A DNA stretch of 64,000 bases, from assembly GCF_001425445.1 (NCBI RefSeq), contig NZ_LMQU01000002.1, forward strand, positions 24,242-88,241, written 5' to 3'. The position numbers and the translations under genes were made by a program. Shown one piece after another: positions 8,006 through 16,524 of the stretch. This stretch comes from Devosia sp. Leaf420 (GTDB lineage Bacteria > Pseudomonadota > Alphaproteobacteria > Rhizobiales > Devosiaceae). The notes below the pieces were generated by a model that had not been told where the DNA came from, searched no databases, and saw nothing but the letters and a program-made list of their open reading frames with translations. Within the stretch, counting starts at the first letter, position 1. Each line of letters starts with the position of its first letter.

Positions 8006-8749
8006 TCAATCCTTGCGGACGTCCTTGTATTCCATGGTCGCGGGCTTACCGCGGAAGGTGACCCAGAAGAAATTGAGCGTATAGGTCGCGGCGGTCTGGA
8101 ATACGCCTTCCTTTTCGAGACGACGGCCTGTGGTCTTCATCTTGAAGCTCGTGAGCCACTTGACCCCGCCAACGCGCGAGAGGCGCACGGCCACATCCGT
8201 ATCCTCGCCGAAGAACTCGATCGTCCGGTCATAGCCGCCGACCTTGACCCAGGCTTCGCGCTTGAAGACGAAATTGCCGCCCTGCACTACCGACCCGACC
8301 CGCAGCACGAAGCGATTGAGCAGGTAAATCAGGTAGGTGAGGCCATAGAACATCTCAATCATGAGACGGTTATGCGGGGCCATGTCATAATAGACATAGG
8401 GGCCGCTAAGGCAGACGAGCTTTGCGTCCTTCTCGAACTCGCGCATGACCGTCGTCAGCCAGCCTTCGGGCACGATCGTGTCGCTGTCGATATTGGCGAT
8501 GAGGTCAAAGCCTTCGCTGGCGGCAAAGCCTGCGTCGCGCGCATTGACGAGGCCCTTTTTGGGCTCATCGACGACGCGCACACCGGCAAAACTGCGGGCG
8601 ATTTCGCCTGTCCGGTCGGTCGAGGCATTGTTGACCACGATCACATCGGCAGGGACGCCGGAGCGCTCGATTTCGGCCAGAACCGATTCCAGGCACTTTC
8701 CGATCAAGGCCTCTTCGTTATAGGCCGGGATGACGAAAGCCAGCTTCAT
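8006..8749 (-). CDS. Family 2 glycosyltransferase
   Basis: A 247-residue GT-A fold enzyme. It opens MKLAFVIPAYNEEALIGKCL, has VIVVNNASTDRTGEIAR (nucleotide-binding Asp), then the DSD metal motif (IANIDSDTIVP) and an ED acceptor-side motif in FFGEDTDVAVRLSRVGG. GGAGTGCC upstream sets the start. It is of the soluble kind; hydrophobic stretches near LTYLIYLLNRFVL may lie on the membrane. Substrates are unknown; likely roles are surface polysaccharide or lipid glycosylation. It lies 89 bases from the FliK-like gene on the same strand, but no functional link is evident. Confidence 0.88.
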   Translation of the reverse strand: MKLAFVIPAYNEEALIGKCLESVLAEIERSGVPADVIVVNNASTDRTGEIARSFAGVRVVDEPKKGLVNARDAGFAASEGFDLIANIDSDTIVPEGWLTTVMREFEKDAKLVCLSGPYVYYDMAPHNRLMIEMFYGLTYLIYLLNRFVLRVGSVVQGGNFVFKREAWVKVGGYDRTIEFFGEDTDVAVRLSRVGGVKWLTSFKMKTTGRRLEKEGVFQTAATYTLNFFWVTFRGKPATMEYKDVRKD

Positions 8750-8968
8750 GGCACTCCTTCTGCCGGCCAAAACCCGCCAGCGCTGGGGTGGCGCTGCTCA
8801 TAGCGCGACAAGCGGAGCGGGGCAACCTTCAGGTGCGTGAGGCAATGGTCCGAGTTTCCACGCCGCGGGGCATTTGCTAAGAAGCGTTTCAATCAACCAA
8901 GGGCCGAGTGGTCCGTGAGGTGAATTCTGACTGCCTCCAAACCAGACGCGGCCCAAGACGACACGCAG

Positions 8969-9745
8969 ATGGGCTGGTTGTCGCGACTGCGCTCAAAACT
9001 CCGGATTTTGTATCACAGCCAGCAACCGGCCGCGCTACGCTTCCAGGCGACGATCCTCGTCGTCGATCTCGCCATCATCGCGTTTTTCATCGCCAGCCCA
9101 CTGCTCCGTGGGCGCGAATATTTTCTCTGGATCGACTATTCGATCGCCACGCTGGTGTTCATCGAGCTGTGCGCGCGGGCCTTGGCGACCAACGATATTC
9201 CACGATGGATTCGGCAGCTTCCCGTCGTCATAGACATTTTTATCCTGATCACGCTCCTGGCGCCCACCTGGCTCTTCAATCTCGGTTTTCTCCGAATTCT
9301 GAGGCTTTGGACGCTGAGCAAATCGCCGTTGATCTGGCGGCCGCTGAGCAAGCGCGGGCTTGATGGGTATAAGGAAACCATCCAGGCGGTCATCAACCTC
9401 TTGGTGTTCATTTTCGTCGTGACAGGGTTCGTCTACACGGCTTTTGTCGGTGAAAAATCCGGCATTTCGGGCTATGTCGACGCGCTCTACTTCACCGTTA
9501 CGGCGATGACGACGACGGGGTTTGGCGACCTCACTCTGCCCGGCACGTTCGGCAAACTTGTATCCATCGTTATCATGATCATGGGCATCTCGCTCTTCGT
9601 GCGGCTGGCGCAGCTCATTTTCCGGCCGGCCAAGGTGCATTTTCCCTGTCCCCAATGCGGGCTGACGAAGCATGAGCCGGACGCGGTGCACTGCAAGGCG
9701 TGCGGGCATCTCCTCAACATTCCCGACGAGGGGCATGGGCTCTAG
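8969..9745 (+). CDS. Voltage-gated-type ion channel with C-terminal zinc ribbon
   Basis: A 258-residue membrane protein with six predicted helices. Residues 105-115 resemble a short S4 (GFLRILRLW), and the pore loop holds the filter TTTGFGD at residues 181-187, in place of the more usual TVGYGD of potassium channels. After the last helix there is a compact four-Cys zinc ribbon (C227, C230, C242, C245; CPQCG and CKACG). A metal-binding tail on the cytoplasmic side could regulate gating or assembly; this is inference. Selectivity for K+ is likely from GFGD but not proven. It overlaps the stop of the converging histidine kinase by four bases. Confidence 0.87.
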   Translation: MGWLSRLRSKLRILYHSQQPAALRFQATILVVDLAIIAFFIASPLLRGREYFLWIDYSIATLVFIELCARALATNDIPRWIRQLPVVIDIFILITLLAPTWLFNLGFLRILRLWTLSKSPLIWRPLSKRGLDGYKETIQAVINLLVFIFVVTGFVYTAFVGEKSGISGYVDALYFTVTAMTTTGFGDLTLPGTFGKLVSIVIMIMGISLFVRLAQLIFRPAKVHFPCPQCGLTKHEPDAVHCKACGHLLNIPDEGHGL

Positions 9746-12444
9746 CCGCGGATCACCGGCAGGCGCACTCGGAAACAGGCGCCAGGCAAGGTACTGGGCG
9801 CGAGATCGAGCGTGCCGTTCATGCGATTGACGATCTGGCGGCTGATGGCGAGGCCGAGGCCCGCGCCGGTTTGATCGGCAGCGCCGCGCCGGCCGCGCGA
9901 GAATTTTTCGAAGATCAGCTTGCGCTCGCCCTTGGCGATGCCGGGGCCATTGTCGGCCACTTCGGCGACGAAATTTCCGGCGCGCAGGGCCGAGCTGATG
10001 CGGACGACGGGATTGGACGAGGTGTTATATTTCACGGCATTTGAAATCAGGTTGATGAAGACCTGACAGAGCCGATCGGGATCGCCCTCGATCATCGTCC
10101 GTCCGGCGCGCTGGCCGTGATCCAGCCGGATGAATTTTTGGCGCAACAGCGCGTCGCAGACGGAGATGGCACGGTCGAGCGCGGCATCGGCATCGACGGC
10201 CTGGCTCGTCCAGTTCTTTTCACCCCGTTCGAGCGCCGAGAGATCGAGGATTTCGTCGAGAAGTTTGGTAAGCCGCAGGCTTTCCTGATGGATCGTCGAA
10301 ACGAAGCGTTGGCGCTGCGTGTCGTCGAGCTGATCGCCATCGAGCAGGATTTCCGAGAAGGAGCGGATGGAGGTCATCGGGGTTCGGACCTCGTGGCTGA
10401 CCTGGCTCAAGAATTCATCCTTCTGGCTATCGAGCTGGCGGAGCTGCTGATTGGCGTCTTCGAGCTTTTGTGCGGTCATGCGGAGTTCGGCCGAGGTGCG
10501 CTCCAACTCCTGGGAATATTCGATGGCCTGCTGCGTTTCGTCGGCCATCTGCATCATCTCTTCGAGAGAGACATCGGCACCAGCCACGACTTTCGAGAGC
10601 ATGACATGTGCCGAGGCCGCGCCGATCGAGCCGGCCAATTCGCGCTCGAGGCGGCCAACGAATTCGGGCGTTGGTTCAAGGAGGACCGGGTCGACGCCAC
10701 GTTCGCGCGCCGCAACTTCAAACAGTGCCGCGGCGCGGCGTTCACCTAGGACACGTTCGGCGACGAAATAGAGATCGGTTGCGGTGGCGGAGCCAGGCGC
10801 AACGCCGCGCAAGGCGAGGCTTGGGCGTTTGAAGACGTCGACAAAGGCGGCCGCCTGGATGCGTTCAAGGGCGGAAGGCGTTGTCAGCAGCGAGCCGAGG
10901 GTGAGGGTCAGCACATTGACCGAAAGGCTCCAGAAGGCGGCGTGGGCGAGCGGGTCCCAACCGTCTAGGCCAAACATGGCCTCGGGCCGTAGCCAGGAAA
11001 TGCCTCCGGGGCCCTCGGCGAGAAGCTGGGAGACGGCTGGAGAGACGGACTCGAACGATGGCAAAAAACAGCACCAGGCCCAGGTGACAAAGCCAGCAAG
11101 GATCGCGGCCGTAACGGCTTTCAGCGATGCCTCGCGCCAGAAGATGGCGGCGAGGAGCGCGGGGAAAAACTGGGCAATGGCGGTGAAGGAGATAAGGCCG
11201 ATCGGCGCCAGCGCGTTGGAGTCGCGGGTGAAGAAGAAATAGAAAAATCCGAGCGAGAGGATCAGCATGATCGAGAAGCGACGGGCCACAAGCAGCGTGC
11301 GGCTCATGCCCTGGCCTTCGCCAAATTGCGGGCGGCTGAAGCGCAGCACCAGCGGCATGATGATGTGGTTCGAGACCATGATCGAGAGCGCAATGGATTC
11401 GAGGATGATCATCGAGGTGGCCGAGGAAAAGCCGCCAATGAAGGCAAAGAGCGCAAGACCGTTTTGGCCTGCGGCCAATGGCAGGGTCAGCGCGAACATG
11501 TCGGGATTGGCATCGGCCGGCATTACCGTGAGCCCATAGATGGCGATGGGCAGGATGAAGATGCTCATGAGGAACATGTAAGCCGGGAAGGCCCAGCCGG
11601 CGACGCGGAGGTGATTTTCGTTCGAGTTCTCGACGACGGTTACCTGGAACTGTCGCGGCAGGCAGACGATGGCGGCGATGGAGAGGACCAGCGTGGTGAT
11701 CCAGCGGCTGTCAAAACTTGCCGAGGTATCGACCACGACGCCCCGCGCTGCTGCCTGGCTGAAAATGCCTTCAAACCCGCCGCCGATATAGAGGACGAAA
11801 ATGCCAACGGCGACGAGCGCCGCGAGTTTTACGACGGCCTCGAAAGCGATGGCGGCGACGACGCCATGGTGCTGCTCCTTTGCATCGACATGGCGGGTGC
11901 CGAAAAGGATGGTGAAGAGGGCCATGCCGGCGGCGACACCAAGGGCTAGGCCGACATCGTCGATGCCGCGGAGGCTACCCTGGCCGAACTCGGAGGAGCC
12001 GGCGACCGCCTGGATCGACGAGGTGACGGCCTTCAACTGCAGCGCGATATAGGGCGCGATGCCGATGACGGCGATGCAGGTCACGAGCACGCCGAGCCGG
12101 CTCGACTTGCCGAAACGGGACGACAGGAGGTCCGCGACGGACGTTATTCGATACAGATGTCCGATACGGACGAGGCGGCGGAGGAGGAAATACCAACCGA
12201 CAAAGACTATGGTTGGTCCAAGGTAAATCGTGAGGAATTCCAAGCCACTACGAGCAGCATTTCCCACGGCACCGTAAAAGGTCCAACTGGTGCAATAGAC
12301 CGAAATCGAGAGCGTGTAGACGGCAGGCGAATGGAGCCAGGAGCGCTGATTGATGCGCGCGCGCCGGTCGCCGATATAGGCGAGAACGAAGAGCAGGCAG
12401 ACATAGCCGATCGCGGTCGCAATGACGAAATCGGCCGACAGCAT
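9742..12444 (-). CDS. Na+/solute symporter-type sensor histidine kinase (CbrA-like)
   Basis: 900 residues. The first roughly 500 are a sodium:solute symporter (SSS) domain with about 13 membrane helices (SISVYCTSWTFYGAVGNAA is the typical signature). A linker and coiled coil (ETQQAIEYSQELERTSAEL and on) lead to HisKA with phosphoacceptor His684 (SQVSHEVRTPMTSIRSFSE), then HATPase with N box (NLISNAVKYN), G1 (DNGPGIAKG) and G2 (GAGLGLAIS). This is the layout of CbrA, which senses carbon or nitrogen status through transport of a substrate; the PAS domain is not obvious. It is last in the scfR-like/receiver/small membrane operon. The likely partner is the receiver encoded upstream (inference). 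Confidence 0.94.
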   Translation of the reverse strand: MLSADFVIATAIGYVCLLFVLAYIGDRRARINQRSWLHSPAVYTLSISVYCTSWTFYGAVGNAARSGLEFLTIYLGPTIVFVGWYFLLRRLVRIGHLYRITSVADLLSSRFGKSSRLGVLVTCIAVIGIAPYIALQLKAVTSSIQAVAGSSEFGQGSLRGIDDVGLALGVAAGMALFTILFGTRHVDAKEQHHGVVAAIAFEAVVKLAALVAVGIFVLYIGGGFEGIFSQAAARGVVVDTSASFDSRWITTLVLSIAAIVCLPRQFQVTVVENSNENHLRVAGWAFPAYMFLMSIFILPIAIYGLTVMPADANPDMFALTLPLAAGQNGLALFAFIGGFSSATSMIILESIALSIMVSNHIIMPLVLRFSRPQFGEGQGMSRTLLVARRFSIMLILSLGFFYFFFTRDSNALAPIGLISFTAIAQFFPALLAAIFWREASLKAVTAAILAGFVTWAWCCFLPSFESVSPAVSQLLAEGPGGISWLRPEAMFGLDGWDPLAHAAFWSLSVNVLTLTLGSLLTTPSALERIQAAAFVDVFKRPSLALRGVAPGSATATDLYFVAERVLGERRAAALFEVAARERGVDPVLLEPTPEFVGRLERELAGSIGAASAHVMLSKVVAGADVSLEEMMQMADETQQAIEYSQELERTSAELRMTAQKLEDANQQLRQLDSQKDEFLSQVSHEVRTPMTSIRSFSEILLDGDQLDDTQRQRFVSTIHQESLRLTKLLDEILDLSALERGEKNWTSQAVDADAALDRAISVCDALLRQKFIRLDHGQRAGRTMIEGDPDRLCQVFINLISNAVKYNTSSNPVVRISSALRAGNFVAEVADNGPGIAKGERKLIFEKFSRGRRGAADQTGAGLGLAISRQIVNRMNGTLDLAPSTLPGACFRVRLPVIRG

Positions 12445-12458
12445 TACCCCTCGCTCTC

Positions 12459-12671
12459 CTATTGTCGCGGCTCGACGGGGATGCGGTTGGTCAGCCAGGC
12501 GGTGCCGGCGATGAGCGCCAGCCAGACACCGAAAAGGTAGAAAACGATCTGCGGTACGCCAAAGACGGCAATGTCGTGATTGAAGACATGCACCAGCGGC
12601 GGCACGAGCAACAACAGCCCGCCTGCCGTCAGCAGGAACATGCCGCCGACGATCCTATGCCGGTCGGGCAT
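12459..12671 (-). CDS. Small two-helix membrane protein upstream of the SSS kinase
   Basis: About 70 residues starting MPDRHRIVGGMF, with two hydrophobic helices (about residues 8-26 and 32-55; VPQIVFYLFGVWLALIAGTAW) and a short polar C-terminus. Its start overlaps the receiver gene by 17 bases and its stop is 14 bases before the kinase start. The placement and shape resemble CbrX, the small membrane protein encoded just before cbrA in Pseudomonas, but this is an analogy from context and not sequence proof. It could be a small subunit of the transporter domain or set coupled translation of the kinase. Confidence 0.68.
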   Translation of the reverse strand: MPDRHRIVGGMFLLTAGGLLLLVPPLVHVFNHDIAVFGVPQIVFYLFGVWLALIAGTAWLTNRIPVEPRQ

Positions 12672-13038
12672 CTTCACCCAGAAGGCTGCGCACCGCGCCC
12701 ACCACCTCGGCATTGGAATAGGGTTTTGTCACGAATCCATTGGCGCCGAGTTCTTCGGCTGTGCGTCGATCCTGCTGCTGGCCCTTGGCGGTGAGGATCA
12801 GGACGGGCAAGTTTGCTGTGTCCGCATCGGCGCGTAGATGCTTCAGAATGTCGAAACCGCTGCGCTTGGGCAGCATCACATCGAGCACCAGCATGCGCGG
12901 TCGCAGCCGCCGCACGACATCGAGCACGGCGTCGCCATCGGTGACCGAACTGATGCTCCATCCGGCACGACGCAGGATGAAATCCAGCGATTCAAGAATC
13001 GACGGTTCATCCTCGGCAATCAGGATATCGATAGCCAA
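12655..13038 (-). CDS. Single-domain response regulator (receiver only)
   Basis: A 127-residue CheY-type receiver with no output domain. Acidic pocket AEDEP (Asp10), phosphoacceptor Asp53 (MLVLDVMLPKRSG), Thr83 (LTAKG) and Lys105 (FVTKPYS) are all present, so it should be phosphorylated normally. The start is a TTG at 13038 behind a strong GGGGGAG ribosome site; the frame extending to 13092 is unlikely to be used. It sits 54 bases after the ScfR-like gene and overlaps the next gene. With no output domain it would act by binding a partner; candidates are the kinase HisKA domain and the HisKA-like segment in the ScfR-like protein. Confidence 0.9.
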   Translation of the reverse strand: MAIDILIAEDEPSILESLDFILRRAGWSISSVTDGDAVLDVVRRLRPRMLVLDVMLPKRSGFDILKHLRADADTANLPVLILTAKGQQQDRRTAEELGANGFVTKPYSNAEVVGAVRSLLGEDARPA

Positions 13039-13092
13039 ATCTCCCCCCTCGCCTGCGGTCTCCCCTCCGCAAGCTGCGTCACTAAAGCGCAA

Positions 13093-14715
13093 TCAGCCGG
13101 AATCGCCAAGGCCGAATTCTTGCGGGATCAGCGGCTGGCGCGTTGCCGAGCGCTGTTCGCCCGGCGTCAGCATCTCTTCCTGCCGCGCCGGACAACTCTT
13201 TCGCGTGCAGAGCCGGCAGGTCGGCCCGACGGGCAAATCGGCCGATTGATCGGCGAGATCGAGGCCGCGCGCATAGACCGTACGATCGGCATGGAGCACA
13301 TCGCAGGCGAGCATGATCGAGATATGGGTCGCCGGTTCCTGGAAGGCGCCAGCCCGGCGCTGCAGAGAGCGCGCGAGGAAGAGATAGCGCGAGCGGTCGG
13401 TGAACTGAACCACCTGGCGCTGGAGGGTCTCAGGGTGACGAAAGGCGCTATAGATCGGCCACAGCGGGCAGGCGTGGCCGGAGTTCGGCAGCAAGAGGCC
13501 CGGGAGCGGAAAGTGCTTGGTGAGGCGCCCGGCAGGATCGGAGCGGAGGAAGCCGAAGGGAACGCCCTCTTGGCCCGGCTTGCGCAGCGACACCAGCCGA
13601 TGCGCCACCTGTTCAAAACTGCCGTTAAACGTCTGGCGAAGTTGGTCGATGTCGTAGGCCAGCGTTTCGGCCGCTTCGTGAAACGCCCCATAGGGAAAAG
13701 CGATGGCCCCAGCGAGATAGGAGCCCAGCGCCCGCGCTGCCAGGCGTCGCGTCGTCGGACGGGTCAGCATGGCCGCATCGAGCGTTTCGCGCAGCACGTC
13801 GGCGGCGCTCAGTTCGCCGAGCAGTCGAGCAAGTTGGAACTGGCGCGTTGCGAGCGTGGTCGAGCCCTGAAACCACATGACCCGAGCGCTGGAATCGAAG
13901 CGATACTGACCCGGAAATTCGGCAACACCGCTATCGCCGCCGATCCGGGTCGTGACGCCAAAGCGGCGTTCCAGCGTTTCGACGAGTAGCGCGGGACCGA
14001 ATATACCTTCGCTTTCCAACTCCCACCGCAGGTCCGCCGCAACAGCTTCAAGGGTCGGAAAATAGTTCTCCTGCTCGATGATGAGATCGTCGATCTCGCG
14101 CAAAGCCGAAGCCTTGCCCATCACCTTGCTGCTGCTTTCGAACTGGCCGATGAGGCTCCGCGCCACATCGCTGAGCGCCCGCGCCTCGCGCCCAATAGCG
14201 TCGACGAAGCGCTTGCGCTCGGCATCGTCGAGATCGGGCACATCTTCGAGAATTTCTGCACTCGAGCGGACGGCGGTAATGCCGGACAGGATCTGGTGCA
14301 GAAGCTGGCTAAGCAGCGGGTCGGACCGCAGTCGGTCGGCATAGATATCGGCATTGGCGACGGCGCCAGTATAGGCGCGATGTAGCCGCGCAATTGCTGC
14401 AGCACTCGCCGGATATTGCGCGACAAGATGGCGGCGTTCCTCGGGCTGGAAGTGAAGCGATTCGACCACCGGGTCGGCATAGGCCTCTTCCAGATCCTGC
14501 AGCAGCTTCTGTTCGTCGTCACCCGTGAGATCGGAACTCTCGATGCGCAACTGCTGAGCGATCCGCTGCAGCAAGATGCCGCCGACGTCGCGTTTGTTGT
14601 TTTCGATCAGGTTGAGATAGCTCGGCGAAATGCCGGCAAGACGCGCCAGCGCCGCCTGGGAAATGCCCAGCGATTTCCTGCGGTTGGATATCCGGAAACC
14701 AATCGGCGCCCGCAT
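13093..14715 (-). CDS. ScfR-type XRE transcriptional regulator with embedded HisKA-like segment
   Basis: 540 residues. The N-terminus is an XRE helix-turn-helix (about residues 5-65; LGISQAALARLAGISPSYLN). Residues 132-190 contain SQLLHQILSGITAVRSSAE, which aligns without gaps to the HisKA domain of the kinase in the same operon, H140 matching H684. An IrrE-like region follows without HEXXH (TRQFQLARLLGEL), then the DUF2083 domain and a Cys-rich end (CRLCTRKSCP; C500, C503, C508) that may hold a metal or an iron-sulfur centre. ScfR/RamB/PrpR proteins regulate acetate or propionate use by binding acyl-CoA or metabolites. The ATG at 14715 has GGGAGGGA upstream. It diverges from the liv operon. 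Confidence 0.9.
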   Translation of the reverse strand: MRAPIGFRISNRRKSLGISQAALARLAGISPSYLNLIENNKRDVGGILLQRIAQQLRIESSDLTGDDEQKLLQDLEEAYADPVVESLHFQPEERRHLVAQYPASAAAIARLHRAYTGAVANADIYADRLRSDPLLSQLLHQILSGITAVRSSAEILEDVPDLDDAERKRFVDAIGREARALSDVARSLIGQFESSSKVMGKASALREIDDLIIEQENYFPTLEAVAADLRWELESEGIFGPALLVETLERRFGVTTRIGGDSGVAEFPGQYRFDSSARVMWFQGSTTLATRQFQLARLLGELSAADVLRETLDAAMLTRPTTRRLAARALGSYLAGAIAFPYGAFHEAAETLAYDIDQLRQTFNGSFEQVAHRLVSLRKPGQEGVPFGFLRSDPAGRLTKHFPLPGLLLPNSGHACPLWPIYSAFRHPETLQRQVVQFTDRSRYLFLARSLQRRAGAFQEPATHISIMLACDVLHADRTVYARGLDLADQSADLPVGPTCRLCTRKSCPARQEEMLTPGEQRSATRQPLIPQEFGLGDSG

Positions 14716-14751
14716 CGCTGTTCCCTCCCCGAAACTGCGATTTGCAAACGA

Positions 14752-14772
14752 ATTGACTGAAAGACAGTCAAT
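14752..14772. promoter_or_regulatory. Palindromic operator candidate between regulator and liv operon
   Basis: Perfect 8-base arms ATTGACTG and CAGTCAAT flank a 5-base spacer (AAAGA). It lies 37 bases before the regulator start and 132 bases before livK. The TTGACT inside each arm could also be a -35 element. A regulator often binds next to its own gene, so the encoded ScfR-like protein is the leading candidate. Confidence 0.55.
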
Positions 14773-14903
14773 CCAGAACAAGTATTTACAGAATAATCGA
14801 ACGATTACAATGGGATATTGCGGGCGTTTTCAAATGGGGCAAATATCGGGCAGCGCTGAGGCTTCGGCAATGTACCGGTGGCCCGCGCATCAGGAGGAGA
14901 TCA

Positions 14904-16262
14904 ATGACTATTTTGAAGCGTGGCTTGTCCCGTCGCCGTGTCTTGCAGACCGGCATGGCCGGCATCATCGGCTCCGGCGTTGCCCCTCTCGTTTTCACCA
15001 AGGGCGCCTGGGCCCAGGAGTTCTGCAACAATCCCACCGGCGACACCGTGGTTTTCGGGCTCAACCTGCCGCTGACCGGCACCTATGCCGAAGAAGGCGC
15101 GGACGAGCAGAGGGCCTATGAACTGGCGATCGCCCACCTCAATGGCGAAGGCGATGGCGGCCTCTTGAACGTGCTGCAGCCATCGGCGCTCAAGGGCAAC
15201 GGCATCCTCGGCAAGAAGGTCACCTATGTGTCCTCGGACAGCCAGACCAAATCCGACGTGGCCCGCGCCGGCGCGACCCGCATGATCGAGCGCGATGGCG
15301 CCATCATGATTACGGGCGGCTCGTCATCAGGCGAAGCCATCGCCGTGCAGGGCCTTTGCCAGGAAATGGGCGTCATCTTCATGGCGGGCCTCACCCATTC
15401 CAACGACACGACCGGCAAGGACAAGCGCCGCTACGGCTTCCGCCACTTCTTCAACGCCTATCAGTCCGGCATCGGCCTCGCGCCCGTCCTCGGGGATTCC
15501 TATGGCAAGGATCGCCGCGCCTATCACCTGACGGCCGACTATACCTGGGGCTGGACGCAGGAAGAATCGATCAAGAACGCCACCGAAGCGCTGGGCTGGG
15601 AAACCGTCGCGGCCGTTCGCACCCCGCTCGGCGCCACCGACTATTCGCAATATCTGACGCCCATCCTCAATTCCGGCGCAGACGTGCTGATCCTCAATCA
15701 CTATGGCCTCGACATGGTGAATTCGCTCACCCAGGCCGTGCAGTTCGGCATGCGCGACCGCCAGGCCAATGGCAAGGATTTCCAGATCGTCACCCCGCTG
15801 ATTTCCGAGCTGATGGCCAAGGGCGCCGGGGAAAGCGTCAAAGGCATTTTCGGCACCTCGAACTGGCATTGGAACCTGCAGGACCCTGGCTCGATCGCCT
15901 TCACCAAGAGTTTTGGGGCCAAATATGGCTCCCCGCCATCGCAGGCCGCGCACACGGCCTATGTGCAGGCGCTGCTCTATGCAGATGCCGTCGAACGCGC
16001 CGGGACCTTCTATCCGCCCGAAGTCATCAAGGCGCTCGAAGGCTTTGAATTTGACGGCATGGGCAATGGACCGACGGTCTATCGCGCCGATGATCACCAA
16101 TGCATCAAATCGGTGCTCGTCGTTCAGGGCAATGAAAGCCCGACGAGCGAGTTCGACGTGCTCAATGTGTTCCAGGAAATCGACAGGGACACGGTGACGT
16201 ATGACCCCACGATCTTCGGTGGCGAGCTCGGCGAAGCTGAACCGGTACCGATGTGCGCGTAA
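14904..16262 (+). CDS. livK: Branched-chain amino acid/amide-type ABC transporter substrate-binding protein
   Basis: 452 residues with a twin-arginine signal (SRRRVLQ, then a hydrophobic stretch to about residue 30), suggesting Tat export of a folded protein. The mature part is a type I periplasmic binding fold (Peripla_BP_6): TVVFGLNLPLTGTYAEEG, then ITGGSSSGEAIAVQ and HLTADYTWGWTQEES. It has several Cys residues, including near both ends (EFCNN and VPMCA). The binding protein captures substrate for the membrane complex encoded next. Substrate could be a branched-chain amino acid, urea, short amide or another small amide; sequence does not decide. It is the first gene of the liv operon, preceded by GAGGAG. 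Confidence 0.9.
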   Translation: MTILKRGLSRRRVLQTGMAGIIGSGVAPLVFTKGAWAQEFCNNPTGDTVVFGLNLPLTGTYAEEGADEQRAYELAIAHLNGEGDGGLLNVLQPSALKGNGILGKKVTYVSSDSQTKSDVARAGATRMIERDGAIMITGGSSSGEAIAVQGLCQEMGVIFMAGLTHSNDTTGKDKRRYGFRHFFNAYQSGIGLAPVLGDSYGKDRRAYHLTADYTWGWTQEESIKNATEALGWETVAAVRTPLGATDYSQYLTPILNSGADVLILNHYGLDMVNSLTQAVQFGMRDRQANGKDFQIVTPLISELMAKGAGESVKGIFGTSNWHWNLQDPGSIAFTKSFGAKYGSPPSQAAHTAYVQALLYADAVERAGTFYPPEVIKALEGFEFDGMGNGPTVYRADDHQCIKSVLVVQGNESPTSEFDVLNVFQEIDRDTVTYDPTIFGGELGEAEPVPMCA

Positions 16263-16280
16263 GCCGTCCAGTAAGCTGAA

Positions 16281-16303
16281 CGCCCCCTCTCCCTCTGGGG
16301 GCG
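16281..16303 (+). terminator. Hairpin after livK
   Basis: CGCCCCC and GGGGGCG form a 7-base perfect stem with a 9-base loop. No U tract follows. In such operons this hairpin often lets the binding-protein message accumulate over the permease message. Confidence 0.45.
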
Positions 16304-16342
16304 CGCTATCTCAGATAACGCCTAGATAATCCGACGTGCCTG

Positions 16343-16458
16343 CACCCCCTCCCAACCTCCCCCGTCAAGGGGGAGGTGCCGATCGAGCGTGAGACTCGAA
16401 CGTGCCAAGACCACCGGCACGGCACCCTCCCCCTTGCGGGGAGGGTTGGGGAGGGGGG
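16343..16458. repeat. Palindromic intergenic element, copy 2 of 3 (about 116 bp)
   Basis: Same layout as 795-910: left arm 16343-16378, right arm 16423-16458 (the right arm more diverged), with a GATCGAG...ACTCGA core in the spacer. It lies inside the liv operon between livK and livH. Confidence 0.75.
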
Positions 16459-16524
16459 CGGGAGCCCGGAAATCAAGGCGATATGTCCTCGCCTAAAAAG
16501 GCGTGGTGAAAGACGGAGCATTAG

